Part shown: in pieces, positions 9,415-17,233 of the stretch
Numbering within the stretch: the stretch's first letter is position 1
Layout of the letters: every line of letters starts with the position of its first letter
Assembly: GCA_938027595.1 (NCBI GenBank)
Contig: CALJAK010000010.1
Location: 1-51,678 of the forward strand
Origin: an uncultured Thermoproteales archaeon
GTDB taxonomy: Archaea > Thermoproteota > Thermoprotei > Thermoproteales > Thermoproteaceae
Reading direction: 5' to 3'
Length of the DNA stretch: 51,678 nt
The notes under the pieces: model-generated
What the model saw: the letters and a program-made list of their open reading frames with translations, nothing else
Told to the model about the DNA's origin: nothing
The model's database searches: none
Program-made: the position numbers and the translations under genes

Positions 9415-10878
9415 CTATACACTCTCTTTAAAAAATGTAATTAAATCTCCAGCGGTGGGTCTCTCCGCCGGGTTTAGACTCAACATTTTCAACAAGAAGT
9501 CGCCCAACCACCGCGGCACTTCTCTGTTGTACGCCGAGGGGTGCGGTATTTCGTGTCCACTCTCCACAAAAACGTTTGGATTTATCCCAGTGAGGATTTC
9601 ATACATTACACACCCCAGTGAATATATGTCAGAAGCTAGGGTAGCTCGCCCCTTCTTGACTTCGGGCGCTGCGTAAGCCGGCGACATGTAACTACTACGC
9701 ACATAACCACCCACCACTACTTTAGCTATTCCCATGTCGCCAATTTTCGCCACGCCGTTTTTGAACAATATGTTCTCTGGCTTTATGTCTAAGTGAACCA
9801 CGCGGTGTTTATGTATGTCGTAAAGTCCAACAGCTAATTGTCTGAATATCTCCAAAGCCTCATGCGTGGACAACTTCTTCCTAACTCTCAACAAATCTCT
9901 CAAAGTGCCGCCGTCCATGTACTCCAAGAGGATGTAAGGTGGGTTTTTCATATACATGGCGAGATCTCTATAGGCGACGGCCGGTAGATACACTTCGAAA
10001 GCTCTCACTACGTGAGGCGATTTTATGCCGAGGTATCTATTCATCTCTTGTCCAAACGCCGCTAGGACGTTCTCGTCGCCAGCCAGGGGGACACCCGCGT
10101 CGTCGCTGTATCTCAAGACTTTGGCGGCGTATGTCTCTCTCCCGTGCTTCACAGCCAACACGTAGCTAAAACCCCCGGCGCCCAACAATTTAACCACTTT
10201 ATACCTCCCACCCAGCCAGGAGTACAGCCAACCCAAGGGCGGCGTTTGAGACGTGTGCGTCAACCTCCTGTAAGTAGCGAAATACGCCAGAACCAACGCC
10301 GTGGGTGGTAGGTAGAAGAAGGCGTCGCCTGTCAGATATAAATACACACCATTCGCCGCCATTACTGCAATTATTACATAATGCGGTAGTTCACCCAGCG
10401 CGAGCGTTACCCCAGCCACCACAGACAGTGGGGTAGCTGTGGACGTCATGAAGACAGACGCCAACGCAGCGGGCCACGTGGCTCTCTTGACGTCTGGAAT
10501 TCTTCGGTTGTATGGATATAGAACTATCGAGAGAGTTGTGAACACGCCGTCGACGATGTAGTATATATACGTGAATTTCTCTTCTAGATAGTAATCAATC
10601 ATTACAAACATCTTGACGAGAGTCAACAAGATGAATAGAGCAATTAACGGCTTCCTGAATCTATCTAAAACTCCCCTCAGGAGGATTAGAGCTACCAACG
10701 CCGTGTTTATTAGAAATATGCCATCCATAGACATAGTCATCAAAACAGCGGAAGTCACAACCCAAGGGAGAGCTGCGTATAATCTATACGACGTGAATAC
10801 AATTGACAAAAATACTCCAAACGCCAACAGAGTGATTGGCCACACGGAATAATCTGAGTGTTTTAAGTATACGTACAT
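9415..10878 (-). CDS. Membrane-anchored serine/threonine protein kinase
   Basis: 487 aa. About the first 215 residues form seven or eight hydrophobic segments; the rest is a cytoplasmic eukaryotic-like kinase domain. Seen: Gly-rich loop LGAGGFSYV, invariant Lys in YAAKVL, a candidate helix-C Glu (GQEMNRYL), catalytic loop VVHLDIKPENIL, DMG in place of DFG, and the APE motif (YAAPEV). The catalytic Asp/Lys/Asn are intact, so it should be active, but it is a non-RD kinase (HLD). The first possible ATG is 10878. A GTG at 10842 (after residue 12) is better placed relative to a tatacttaaaa element near 10861-10872 and still precedes the first membrane segment. It is paired with an FHA gene 6 nt downstream. 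Confidence 0.92.
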   Translation of the reverse strand: MYVYLKHSDYSVWPITLLAFGVFLSIVFTSYRLYAALPWVVTSAVLMTMSMDGIFLINTALVALILLRGVLDRFRKPLIALFILLTLVKMFVMIDYYLEEKFTYIYYIVDGVFTTLSIVLYPYNRRIPDVKRATWPAALASVFMTSTATPLSVVAGVTLALGELPHYVIIAVMAANGVYLYLTGDAFFYLPPTALVLAYFATYRRLTHTSQTPPLGWLYSWLGGRYKVVKLLGAGGFSYVLAVKHGRETYAAKVLRYSDDAGVPLAGDENVLAAFGQEMNRYLGIKSPHVVRAFEVYLPAVAYRDLAMYMKNPPYILLEYMDGGTLRDLLRVRKKLSTHEALEIFRQLAVGLYDIHKHRVVHLDIKPENILFKNGVAKIGDMGIAKVVVGGYVRSSYMSPAYAAPEVKKGRATLASDIYSLGCVMYEILTGINPNVFVESGHEIPHPSAYNREVPRWLGDFLLKMLSLNPAERPTAGDLITFFKESV

Positions 10879-10885
10879 TATACGT

Positions 10886-10898
10886 AAACATATATATC
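10886..10898. promoter_or_regulatory. TATA element between kinase and moaA
   Basis: acatatatatc lies about 23-25 nt ahead of the moaA GTG (10916), fitting a leaderless moaA transcript. It is only about 14 nt from the first possible kinase ATG, which is one reason to suspect that the kinase starts further in. Confidence 0.5.
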
Positions 10899-10915
10899 AC
10901 GAACGAATTTACATT

Positions 10916-11845
10916 GTGTTTGACCGCTTCGGCAGACCTTTTTTAAAAATGAGATATGTGATAAACGACGAATGTAACTACTTCTGTATATTTTGCCACT
11001 TCGAAGGTCAGAAGAGGCGTCAGGGCGTGACTCTCACCGCCGAGGATTACGACTTCGTCACCGGCGTATTTACAAAATTGGGTATTTCAGATTTCAAAAT
11101 CACCGGCGGGGAACCTCTGCTCAGGAGTGATGTTGGCAAGATTGCAGAAAGTATTTCAAAGTGGGGTGGTTCTGTCTCTATAACTACAAATGGTTATTTA
11201 CTGCGCAAGTGGTTACCTACGCTTAGGAAAGCTGGAGTTAGAAAAGTGAATATATCTCTACACACTCCAGACCCAGACAGATACGCAAAGATAACTGGCA
11301 CCACTCCAGAAGTGTATAGAGAAGTAGTGGAGGGGTTGCGCACGAGTAAAACACTCGGCATAGACGTCAAGATAAACGTGGTGGTTCTCAAAGGCATAAA
11401 CACCAACAGAGACACCGTGAGGAGATTCATAAATCTAGCTCTCGAAACACATGCCTCTCTACAATTCATAGAACTCATGCCAACGGGTTTGGGGCTGAAC
11501 GCCTTCAGTCAATATTACGAACCCATTGAGTCCATAGTGGAAGTGATTAAAGAGTTTGGAGCCAAGCCAGCCAGCCTCAGGCGGGAGTTGCACCTCAGAC
11601 CTATTTATACAGTGGCCGGCGTCGTTGTAGAACTCATAAAGAACTACAACAACCCCACTTTCTGCAGTGGCTGCACGACTATGAGACTCACAAGCGATGG
11701 CAAACTCAAGACTTGCATATATGCAGAGCCCTCGGTAGATCTAGCGCCCCACATAAAAAACAGAGATGTAGAAGGCGTAATACACACAATCAACGCAGCG
11801 CTACGCCAGAGAGAACCCAAATTCAAGTTTTACTCACCCTCGTAG
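10916..11845 (+). CDS. moaA: GTP 3',8-cyclase MoaA (molybdenum cofactor biosynthesis)
   Basis: 309 aa radical SAM enzyme that begins molybdopterin synthesis by rearranging GTP. The N-terminal cluster motif is CNYFCIFC (Cx3Cx2C), followed by KITGGEPLLR and ITTNGYLL. The second, substrate-binding cluster is the canonical Cx2Cx13C (CSGC, then Cys 14 residues later). The start is GTG 10916 with a TATA box about 23 nt upstream. One oddity: the C-terminal Gly-Gly tail often seen in MoaA is not evident (it ends KFYSPS). It fits with the MoaC-like gene at 17.2 kb and the convergent ModE-like regulator, which overlaps its 3' end by 16 nt. Confidence 0.93.
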   Translation: MFDRFGRPFLKMRYVINDECNYFCIFCHFEGQKRRQGVTLTAEDYDFVTGVFTKLGISDFKITGGEPLLRSDVGKIAESISKWGGSVSITTNGYLLRKWLPTLRKAGVRKVNISLHTPDPDRYAKITGTTPEVYREVVEGLRTSKTLGIDVKINVVVLKGINTNRDTVRRFINLALETHASLQFIELMPTGLGLNAFSQYYEPIESIVEVIKEFGAKPASLRRELHLRPIYTVAGVVVELIKNYNNPTFCSGCTTMRLTSDGKLKTCIYAEPSVDLAPHIKNRDVEGVIHTINAALRQREPKFKFYSPS

Positions 11846-12219
11846 TATGGGATCTCTTCCCCCCTCTCCACTTTCGTCTCTGTCAACAACTGGGCGAGTC
11901 TAGACTCCCAAACTTTCACCACTTTCTCTACTTCTGACTGCAATTCTTCATAGTACTTAACTAACAACTTACCCACTTCAGTGAGTTCGGTAGATCCCCT
12001 CTCTCTACCACCCCTCTTGGACTCCACTAGGGGGACGCCTAGAGCGTCCTCCAACTTCTTTATGTATGTCCATACAAATTTATATGAATATCCAACTTTT
12101 TTGGCAGCTGAAGCTATGGAGTTAGTCTCCTCTATAGCTTTGAGTATGTTGTAAACGCCGGGGCTGAGGATCTCCTGCCCGTCTTTATCCACCCAAATGC
12201 GGCTCTTTACCTTAACCAC
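11830..12219 (-). CDS. ModE-family winged-helix DNA-binding protein
   Basis: 129 aa. The N-terminal about 95 residues match the LysR/ModE-type winged helix: GVYNILKAIEETNSIASAAKKVGYSYKFVWTYIKKLEDALGVPLV then GGRERGSTELTEVGKLL, the typical ModE wing sequence. No C-terminal molybdate-binding TOBE domain is present, only a helical tail, so it may not sense molybdate itself. The start is GTG 12219 with attttaatatc about 22 nt upstream. It faces moaA tail to tail (16-nt overlap), which suggests but does not prove a role in molybdenum or tungsten metabolism. It follows enolase by 17 nt. Confidence 0.85.
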   Translation of the reverse strand: MVKVKSRIWVDKDGQEILSPGVYNILKAIEETNSIASAAKKVGYSYKFVWTYIKKLEDALGVPLVESKRGGRERGSTELTEVGKLLVKYYEELQSEVEKVVKVWESRLAQLLTETKVERGEEIPYYEGE

Positions 12220-12236
12220 GTAAAATAACTATGATA

Positions 12237-13469
12237 TTAAAATTTAGCCAATGTGCCCCACTTGCCTAAATATTCGCCTATCCTAATCAATTCGTTCAGT
12301 TTGGCCGTCCTCTCCCCGCCCATAATGCCGGCTTTCATGACCTCGCCCCCGAGACCCACTGCTATGTGGGGCAGAATTCTGTACTCAGTATCTCCAGATC
12401 TGTGAGAAACTACGGTGCGCATTCCGCATTCTCTAGCGGCCGCCACGGCTTGACTCGCTCTGAGCAGAGTGCCGATTTGGTCCGGCTTAATGATGACGCC
12501 GGTGGCTGCCTTCAGTTTGCCCCCCTGGCGTATTCTCTCTGGGTTTGTCACAAAGAGGTCGTCCCCCACGATTAGTCTATCTCTAAACCTCTCAGTCAAC
12601 TCCGCGAAGGATTGGAAATCCTCCTCTTGGAAGGGGTCCTCGACGTAGATGAGGTCAAACTCCTCCACGAGCTTCGTCACGAACTCTAACTGCTCCCGTG
12701 GTTTTCTCTCTACTCCCTCGTTTCTGTAGATGTATCTCCCGCCGTCCCACATGGTAGACGCCGCCATGTCGACGCCGAGCCCCACTTCTACCCCCAGTTC
12801 TCTACCCACTTCTCTGGCTGTCTCTCTCAAAATCGTCAAAGCCGTGTGTGACGAAATGCGGGGAGTCCAAGCCCCCTCGTCGTTCTTGCCGCCAGTGAAG
12901 GCGTGGTCTACTTTCAATATGTACTTCAAAACTCTCTTGTGTATCTCTACGTTAGTCAACACCGCCGTAAACACGTCGGGGGGATTCAGCGGAATTGTCA
13001 AAAACTCTTGAATGTCTGGCCCCAACCCCCTGCTGTGTTTACCCCCACCAATCACGTTCCCAAGTGGCAGCGGTAGACGTCGGGCGTAGGCACCTCCTAT
13101 GAAAGAAAACAACGGCACCCCCAGAGAGGCAGCCCCAGCTTCAGCCGACGCGAGAGATGTGGCTATAGCCACCGCGCCGCCTATTCGCTCAAAGCGGGGA
13201 GTGCCGTCTATCTCCTCCAATCTGCCGTCTATGGCGTATGGTTCAGTGACGTCAAGCCCCACTATCTCTGGAGCCACCAACTTCTCAAAAGCCGCGATTG
13301 CTGCGTCTATCCCACCCTCGGGGAAGTAAGCCACTTCGTGTGCTCCTCTAGAGGCCCCAGCTGGCGCTGCGGCTCTGAAGACTCCATCCTCTGTATACAC
13401 ATCCACTTCAATCGTGACGTCTCCCCTGCCCGTAAACACTTTCCTAACAGACACGTCGACAATTTCCAT
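12237..13469 (-). CDS. eno: Enolase (phosphopyruvate hydratase)
   Basis: 410 aa glycolytic/gluconeogenic enzyme interconverting 2-phosphoglycerate and phosphoenolpyruvate. The substrate loop is GASRGAHE (usually GASTG). DEGAW carries the acid/base Glu. Metal ligands lie in GVDMAAS, YVEDPF and VGDDLFVTN. The catalytic Lys is in IIKPDQIGT, and SHRSGDTEY matches the SHRSGET block. It ends with the GERTAKLNELIRI signature. Slightly divergent but complete. A TATA-like tctataaatac lies about 24 nt upstream of the ATG, giving it its own promoter in a leftward run of S17e, FKBP, psmB, eno and a regulator. Confidence 0.96.
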   Translation of the reverse strand: MEIVDVSVRKVFTGRGDVTIEVDVYTEDGVFRAAAPAGASRGAHEVAYFPEGGIDAAIAAFEKLVAPEIVGLDVTEPYAIDGRLEEIDGTPRFERIGGAVAIATSLASAEAGAASLGVPLFSFIGGAYARRLPLPLGNVIGGGKHSRGLGPDIQEFLTIPLNPPDVFTAVLTNVEIHKRVLKYILKVDHAFTGGKNDEGAWTPRISSHTALTILRETAREVGRELGVEVGLGVDMAASTMWDGGRYIYRNEGVERKPREQLEFVTKLVEEFDLIYVEDPFQEEDFQSFAELTERFRDRLIVGDDLFVTNPERIRQGGKLKAATGVIIKPDQIGTLLRASQAVAAARECGMRTVVSHRSGDTEYRILPHIAVGLGGEVMKAGIMGGERTAKLNELIRIGEYLGKWGTLAKF

Positions 13470-13488
13470 AACTAAACCGAAGGGGTAT

Positions 13489-14085
13489 TTATAGAATTTT
13501 CTGCTGGACGCTGAAAACTCGTTTAAATCCCTCTCTCTCAGTGATGGAAATTACGTCGATGCCCTCGCCGGAGCCCGGGTCGTTCCGGATGGCGGCTCTA
13601 ATGGCTTTCACAGCTAACTCCACGGCGTCTTCCAGCGGCATGTTTTCCACATATCCAGCTTCTAACACTCCCTTTGCGTATGGCGATCCGCTGCCGGTGG
13701 CGATGTACCTCTCTCTAGTGGTGGTGCCCAGCCAATCTACCATGTACAACACTGCACCCTCGCCCTCGTCGACGCCGCCGAAGATGGAGTGGATTAGGTA
13801 TATGTACGGCCTGGAGTAGAACAAGAGGAGCGACACATAGTTCACTAACGCCCTTATGGGTATGGGTTTCCCACGTTCAATCCTATACTTCCTCGCCATT
13901 AACGTGAGGTGAGTCAAAACAGTCTGCAAATCAGCCACGCCCCCCGACATTGTGGCCGCCACGTGGTTGTCTATTTTCCAAAGTTTCTCCCCCCTCTTGT
14001 GCGCTATGTAATAACCAGCGGTGACTCGTTTGTCGGCGGCGAGAACTACGCCGTCTCTCGCCACAATCCCCACAGTAGTAGTCAT
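13489..14085 (-). CDS. psmB: Proteasome beta subunit, catalytically active, no propeptide
   Basis: 198 aa. The sequence begins M-TTTVGIVARDG: the nucleophile Thr1 follows the initiator Met directly. Counting from that Thr, Asp17 (LAADKR) and Lys33 (GEKLWK) fall exactly at the catalytic positions, and GSGSPYAKGVLE is the conserved Ser129 block. So this is an active peptidase subunit of the 20S core. A TATA-like gttttttaaatc (14103-14114) about 24 nt upstream of ATG 14085 argues against a longer N-terminus, so only Met removal is needed for maturation. It lies downstream of an FKBP chaperone and S17e. Confidence 0.97.
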   Translation of the reverse strand: MTTTVGIVARDGVVLAADKRVTAGYYIAHKRGEKLWKIDNHVAATMSGGVADLQTVLTHLTLMARKYRIERGKPIPIRALVNYVSLLLFYSRPYIYLIHSIFGGVDEGEGAVLYMVDWLGTTTRERYIATGSGSPYAKGVLEAGYVENMPLEDAVELAVKAIRAAIRNDPGSGEGIDVISITEREGFKRVFSVQQKIL

Positions 14086-14102
14086 GTATCTGCGGCTAGT
14101 TT

Positions 14103-14114
14103 GTTTTTTAAATC
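14103..14114 (-). promoter_or_regulatory. TATA box for psmB
   Basis: Minus-strand gatttaaaaaac overlaps the stop codon of the FKBP gene and is centred about 24 nt before the psmB ATG. It fixes the translation start and supports a leaderless transcript. Confidence 0.6.
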
Positions 14115-14794
14115 TTGAGCTCTACCTCAGTGACAAATTTTATCTTCTTCACGTCGAATTTGTTGGAGATTTCTGAAGCGTATTGAAGCAACACATTGCC
14201 TATGCGTTCGTACAACAACACCTCTGCCGGGAGTGTCACTGTAATCACACCACTCTCGAGAGATGTGCCTATCTTTTCTTCAGACACCTTAGGTAAATAC
14301 AACTTCAACAACGCCGCTGCTTTTTCTTCATTTGTAATCAACTTCTTCACCACTCTCCCCCTAACTATAAACGTCTTGCCGGCTAGGGGGTGGTTGAAGT
14401 CAAGCACTACCCGCCCCCCCGATATGGACACTACTCTAGCTCTCTGACCCTCGTACTCCACTACGTCGTCTACTCGCGGCACTACGCCATGGCGGTGGAA
14501 TTCTCTAATTGAGACTATCTTCACTTTGTTGGGGTCTCTAACGCCGTACGCTTTCTCTGGCGGCACTTCCACTTCGAACTCCTGCCCCTCGTCTATGGAG
14601 AGCAGCGCGTTCTCCACAGTCTCCCAGAGTGGGGTCTCGCCTAAAATCACCAAACGTGGGTTGTAGATCTCCTCGGGTCTGTATATCCCAGCCTCTCTAG
14701 CCACGCCCTCTAGCGTAGTCTCTACAACTTTACCGTCGTCTTTAGCCACTACGGTATATTCAAGGAGTATGTAATCGCCCTTAGCCAGAGGCAT
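14108..14794 (-). CDS. FKBP-type peptidyl-prolyl isomerase (SlyD-like)
   Basis: 228 aa. The FKBP core with an inserted-flap domain is recognisable: KGDYILLEYTVVAKDDGKVVETT at the start, then ALLSIDEGQEFEVEVPPEKAYG, a classic SlyD-like block, then VDDVVEYEGQRARVVSISGGRVVLDFNHPLAGKTFI. The C-terminal about 70 residues are an archaeal extension also seen in long archaeal FKBPs. It speeds proline isomerisation and has chaperone activity in the cytoplasm. No TATA box is seen; it starts 2 nt after the S17e stop, so it is co-transcribed with rps17e. Confidence 0.94.
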   Translation of the reverse strand: MPLAKGDYILLEYTVVAKDDGKVVETTLEGVAREAGIYRPEEIYNPRLVILGETPLWETVENALLSIDEGQEFEVEVPPEKAYGVRDPNKVKIVSIREFHRHGVVPRVDDVVEYEGQRARVVSISGGRVVLDFNHPLAGKTFIVRGRVVKKLITNEEKAAALLKLYLPKVSEEKIGTSLESGVITVTLPAEVLLYERIGNVLLQYASEISNKFDVKKIKFVTEVELKI

Positions 14795-14796
14795 GG

Positions 14797-15009
14797 CTAC
14801 GCGGTTTCAACCTTCTCCTGTGCCTTCTTTCTCTTTACCATTCTCGTTATGTAACCAGCCACTCTATTTCTCACAGATTTGCTGGGGATTTCAGCTAACT
14901 GAGACACCGCGGTTTTGTTATGTTGAAAATCCACTGTGAATTTGTCTGGGTAAATCTCCATGAGTTTATCTCCAAGCGACTTTATGTACTTAGGCCTCAC
15001 TCTGCCCAT
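14797..15009 (-). CDS. rps17e: 30S ribosomal protein S17e
   Basis: 70 aa archaeal/eukaryotic-specific small-subunit protein. The signature [25 protein letters not shown] with [19 protein letters not shown] is clear. The length matches the short archaeal form. The promoter attttaaatac is about 22 nt upstream of ATG 15009. It heads the S17e-FKBP unit and is divergent from rpl2, separated by a 122-nt gap that holds a candidate sRNA. Confidence 0.95.
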   Translation of the reverse strand: MGRVRPKYIKSLGDKLMEIYPDKFTVDFQHNKTAVSQLAEIPSKSVRNRVAGYITRMVKRKKAQEKVETA

Positions 15010-15041
15010 AGCCCCCCGGCTTTAGACGTATTTAAAATTTA

Positions 15042-15089
15042 TCTGAGTGCTGTCTCTCTTCACAAATCTGTCGAGGTGCATTTCTTCAC
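15042..15089 (-). ncRNA. Candidate C/D box-like sRNA in the S17e/L2 gap
   Basis: Read on the minus strand: GTGAAGA, 12 nt, CAGA, 3 nt, GTGAAGA, 11 nt, CAGA. These are the spacings of an archaeal C/D box sRNA (C, D', C', D). Every box deviates in the same way: the U of box C that pairs with the U of box D is A in both boxes, so U-U becomes A-A. This could be compensatory, or chance reinforced by a short direct repeat of about 25 nt. It lies in the 122-nt non-coding gap between rps17e and rpl2; otherwise the gap holds only the two TATA boxes. Guide targets were not identified. Confidence 0.4.
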
Positions 15090-15100
15090 ATATCCCAAAA

Positions 15101-15112
15101 AATTTTATAAAT
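15101..15112 (+). promoter_or_regulatory. TATA box for rpl2
   Basis: attttataaata is centred about 26 nt upstream of the rpl2 ATG (15132), supporting a leaderless transcript. Confidence 0.6.
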
Positions 15113-15131
15113 AAATCTACTCCAGCGGTCG

Positions 15132-15854
15132 ATGGGTAAGAGAATTCTCGTACAGCGCAGGGGTAGGGGAGGTTCGCAATTCAAATCGCCCAGTTGGATT
15201 AGAGACGGCCCCGTGCGGTACCCACTGGCGTCTGGCGTGGGGTATGTGGTGGATATAGTACACCAACCGGGTCTAAACGCCCCAGTGGCTAGAATTAAGT
15301 TGGAAAACGGCGTTGAGTTCTTCAACTACGCCGCGGAGGGGCTGTACGTTGGGCAGACAGTCGAAGTGGGCGAGGGGGCGGAAGTCAAGAATGGCAACAT
15401 TCTACCGCTTGGCAAAATTCCAGAGGGAACCATGGTGTTCAACGTAGAGAAGCAGCTGGGGGACGGGGGGAAGTTCGCCAGATCCAGCGGCACGTATGCG
15501 TTAGTGGTGGGTCAGAAGCCGGGCAAGACAATCATAAAACTACCCAGCGGCCGCGTGGTGGAGGTAGACTCCAGGGGCAGAGCTACCGTGGGTATTGTAG
15601 CTGGTGGGGGTAGGGTAGAGAAGCCCTTTGTGAAAGCTGGCAAGAAGTACCACCGGGCTAGGACAAAGGGGTGGAAATACCCCACTGTCAGAGGCAAAGC
15701 CATGTCGCCATATGCCCACCCCCACGGCGGGGGGTCGCACCAGAAGGGTGGGACTCCAGTCCCCAAGACAGCGCCGCCTGGGCAGAAAGTGGGTTTCTAC
15801 GGCTCCAAATGTACTGGCCGCGGTTGTGTGAGAGCTAGAGCGCAGAGACAGTGA
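15132..15854 (+). CDS. rpl2: 50S ribosomal protein L2
   Basis: 240 aa archaeal uL2, next to the peptidyl transferase centre. It starts [20 protein letters not shown] as archaeal L2 does and contains [10 protein letters not shown], the universal block with the functionally important His near the peptidyl transferase centre. It is separated from the classic S10-operon genes here, as is common in Thermoproteales. Its stop overlaps the GTG of the next gene (GTGA, 4 nt), so the isoprenoid gene is translationally coupled. Confidence 0.98.
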   Translation: MGKRILVQRRGRGGSQFKSPSWIRDGPVRYPLASGVGYVVDIVHQPGLNAPVARIKLENGVEFFNYAAEGLYVGQTVEVGEGAEVKNGNILPLGKIPEGTMVFNVEKQLGDGGKFARSSGTYALVVGQKPGKTIIKLPSGRVVEVDSRGRATVGIVAGGGRVEKPFVKAGKKYHRARTKGWKYPTVRGKAMSPYAHPHGGGSHQKGGTPVPKTAPPGQKVGFYGSKCTGRGCVRARAQRQ

Positions 15855-16933
15855 TAGACAAGCGGAAAGACGACCACATATACCTAGCGTTGTCTCAATT
15901 TTCTCAAGTTGGCTCGGCGCTTTTTGAGGAAGTGTTTCTCATACATAACGCCCTCCCGGAGATTGATTACTCGGAAGTGGACACCTCTGCGGAGTTTCTA
16001 GGCGTCAAAGTGTCAGCTCCCCTGGGCATTGGGGCCATGACTGGGGGCACCGAGTTGGCTGGGAGAATCAACGCCGAGCTTGCAAAAGCGGCGGAGAAGT
16101 TCAACATACCCATGTATGTCGGCTCTCAGAGAATTGCGCTAACCAAACCGGAAGTCAAGTGGACGTTTGAAGTAGTTAAACAGAACGCCCCCTCGGTCCC
16201 CAAAGTGGCGAATTTGGGGGCGCCACAACTCTCAGCTCTGCCGGAGGAAAAGCTAGTGGAGTGGGTTGTGGAAGCTGTGGAGATGGTGAATGCACATGCG
16301 GTGGCTATACATCTAAACCCCGCGCAGGAGGTGATTCAACCAGAGGGCGAGCCCAACTTCCGCAATATACTTGACAAAATTAGATTGGTCAAGAGAGCGC
16401 TTGGGAAGCCTCTCATAGTCAAAGAAGTGGGTAGCGGCATTTCTAGAGAAGTGGCGCTTCGATTGGCGTCTGTGGCTGACGCCATAGACGTGGGGGGCTT
16501 CGGCGGGACTTCTTTCATATCTATCGAGGGCGCTCGCGCTGCTAAATCCGGCTCTGAGATCCACAAGAGGCTTTCGGAGACTTTCAGAAATTGGGGTATA
16601 CCCACCGCCGTCTCTATATGCGAAGTGAGGTCTGTATATGGGGGGTTTGTAGTGGCTTCTGGAGGCGTCAGGAGTGGACTAGATGGGGTGAAAGCCATGG
16701 TTTTGGGAGCTGACTTCTTCACCATGTCGCAACCTCTCTTGAAAGCGGCGTTGGAGAATAGACTAGAGGAGGAGGTAAAGTCCATAATTACAGAAGTCAA
16801 AACTGCGATGTTTTTACTGGGGGTTAGCCGCGTGTCTCAACTAGCCACAGTGCCCAGAGTCTACGGCTTTGGGTTGCGGAGTTGGATAGAGCAGAGGGGA
16901 CTCACTTGTGGTGGTAGACATTTTAAAGTGTGA
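15851..16933 (+). CDS. fni: Isopentenyl-diphosphate delta-isomerase, type 2 (FMN-dependent)
   Basis: 360 aa. It converts IPP to DMAPP for archaeal isoprenoid lipids. RKDDHI near the N-terminus, GAMTGG, the VGSQRIAL region, [17 protein letters not shown] (with the catalytic-site Gln and the metal-binding Glu), [10 protein letters not shown] and GGFGGTS match type 2 enzymes and their FMN/phosphate sites. Its length is typical. The GTG start lies within the rpl2 stop (4-nt overlap), the same kind of ribosomal/isoprenoid linkage seen in other archaea. Confidence 0.96.
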   Translation: MIDKRKDDHIYLALSQFSQVGSALFEEVFLIHNALPEIDYSEVDTSAEFLGVKVSAPLGIGAMTGGTELAGRINAELAKAAEKFNIPMYVGSQRIALTKPEVKWTFEVVKQNAPSVPKVANLGAPQLSALPEEKLVEWVVEAVEMVNAHAVAIHLNPAQEVIQPEGEPNFRNILDKIRLVKRALGKPLIVKEVGSGISREVALRLASVADAIDVGGFGGTSFISIEGARAAKSGSEIHKRLSETFRNWGIPTAVSICEVRSVYGGFVVASGGVRSGLDGVKAMVLGADFFTMSQPLLKAALENRLEEEVKSIITEVKTAMFLLGVSRVSQLATVPRVYGFGLRSWIEQRGLTCGGRHFKV

Positions 16934-16945
16934 AGATATTTAACC

Positions 16946-17233
16946 ATGTCTTGCCCCACTTGTGGATCTAGAGAGTTAGTACTTCTCCCAAGTGGCGATT
17001 TTCTCTGCAAATCTTGTGGCCATAAGTGGCCCCTGCCCCGCGTGGACTACAGCTGGGCTGAGGTCGAGATAAAGAAAGCTAAACTCTTGGAGCGAGTAGA
17101 GGCAAACGATTGTAGAGAACTAGTGGCCCAACTCTCCCGCGAGATGGATGTGGAAAGCGCTAAAAAGTTAGCTACAAAAATTCTCATGTTGAGAAAGGGG
17201 AAGTTAACGCAGAGTGAGTATAAATGTCTATAG
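16946..17233 (+). CDS. Small zinc-ribbon protein of unknown function
   Basis: 95 aa. An N-terminal Cys4 ribbon (CPTCGS, then [11 protein letters not shown] about 15 residues on) resembles TFIIS/RNA-polymerase-type ribbons; the C-terminal half is helical and charged with no recognised family. ATG 16946 has cattttaaag about 24 nt upstream, in the end of fni. It overlaps the following MoaC-like gene by 10 nt, suggesting coupled translation. Possible roles are nucleic-acid or protein binding; nothing specific can be concluded. Confidence 0.8.
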   Translation: MSCPTCGSRELVLLPSGDFLCKSCGHKWPLPRVDYSWAEVEIKKAKLLERVEANDCRELVAQLSREMDVESAKKLATKILMLRKGKLTQSEYKCL

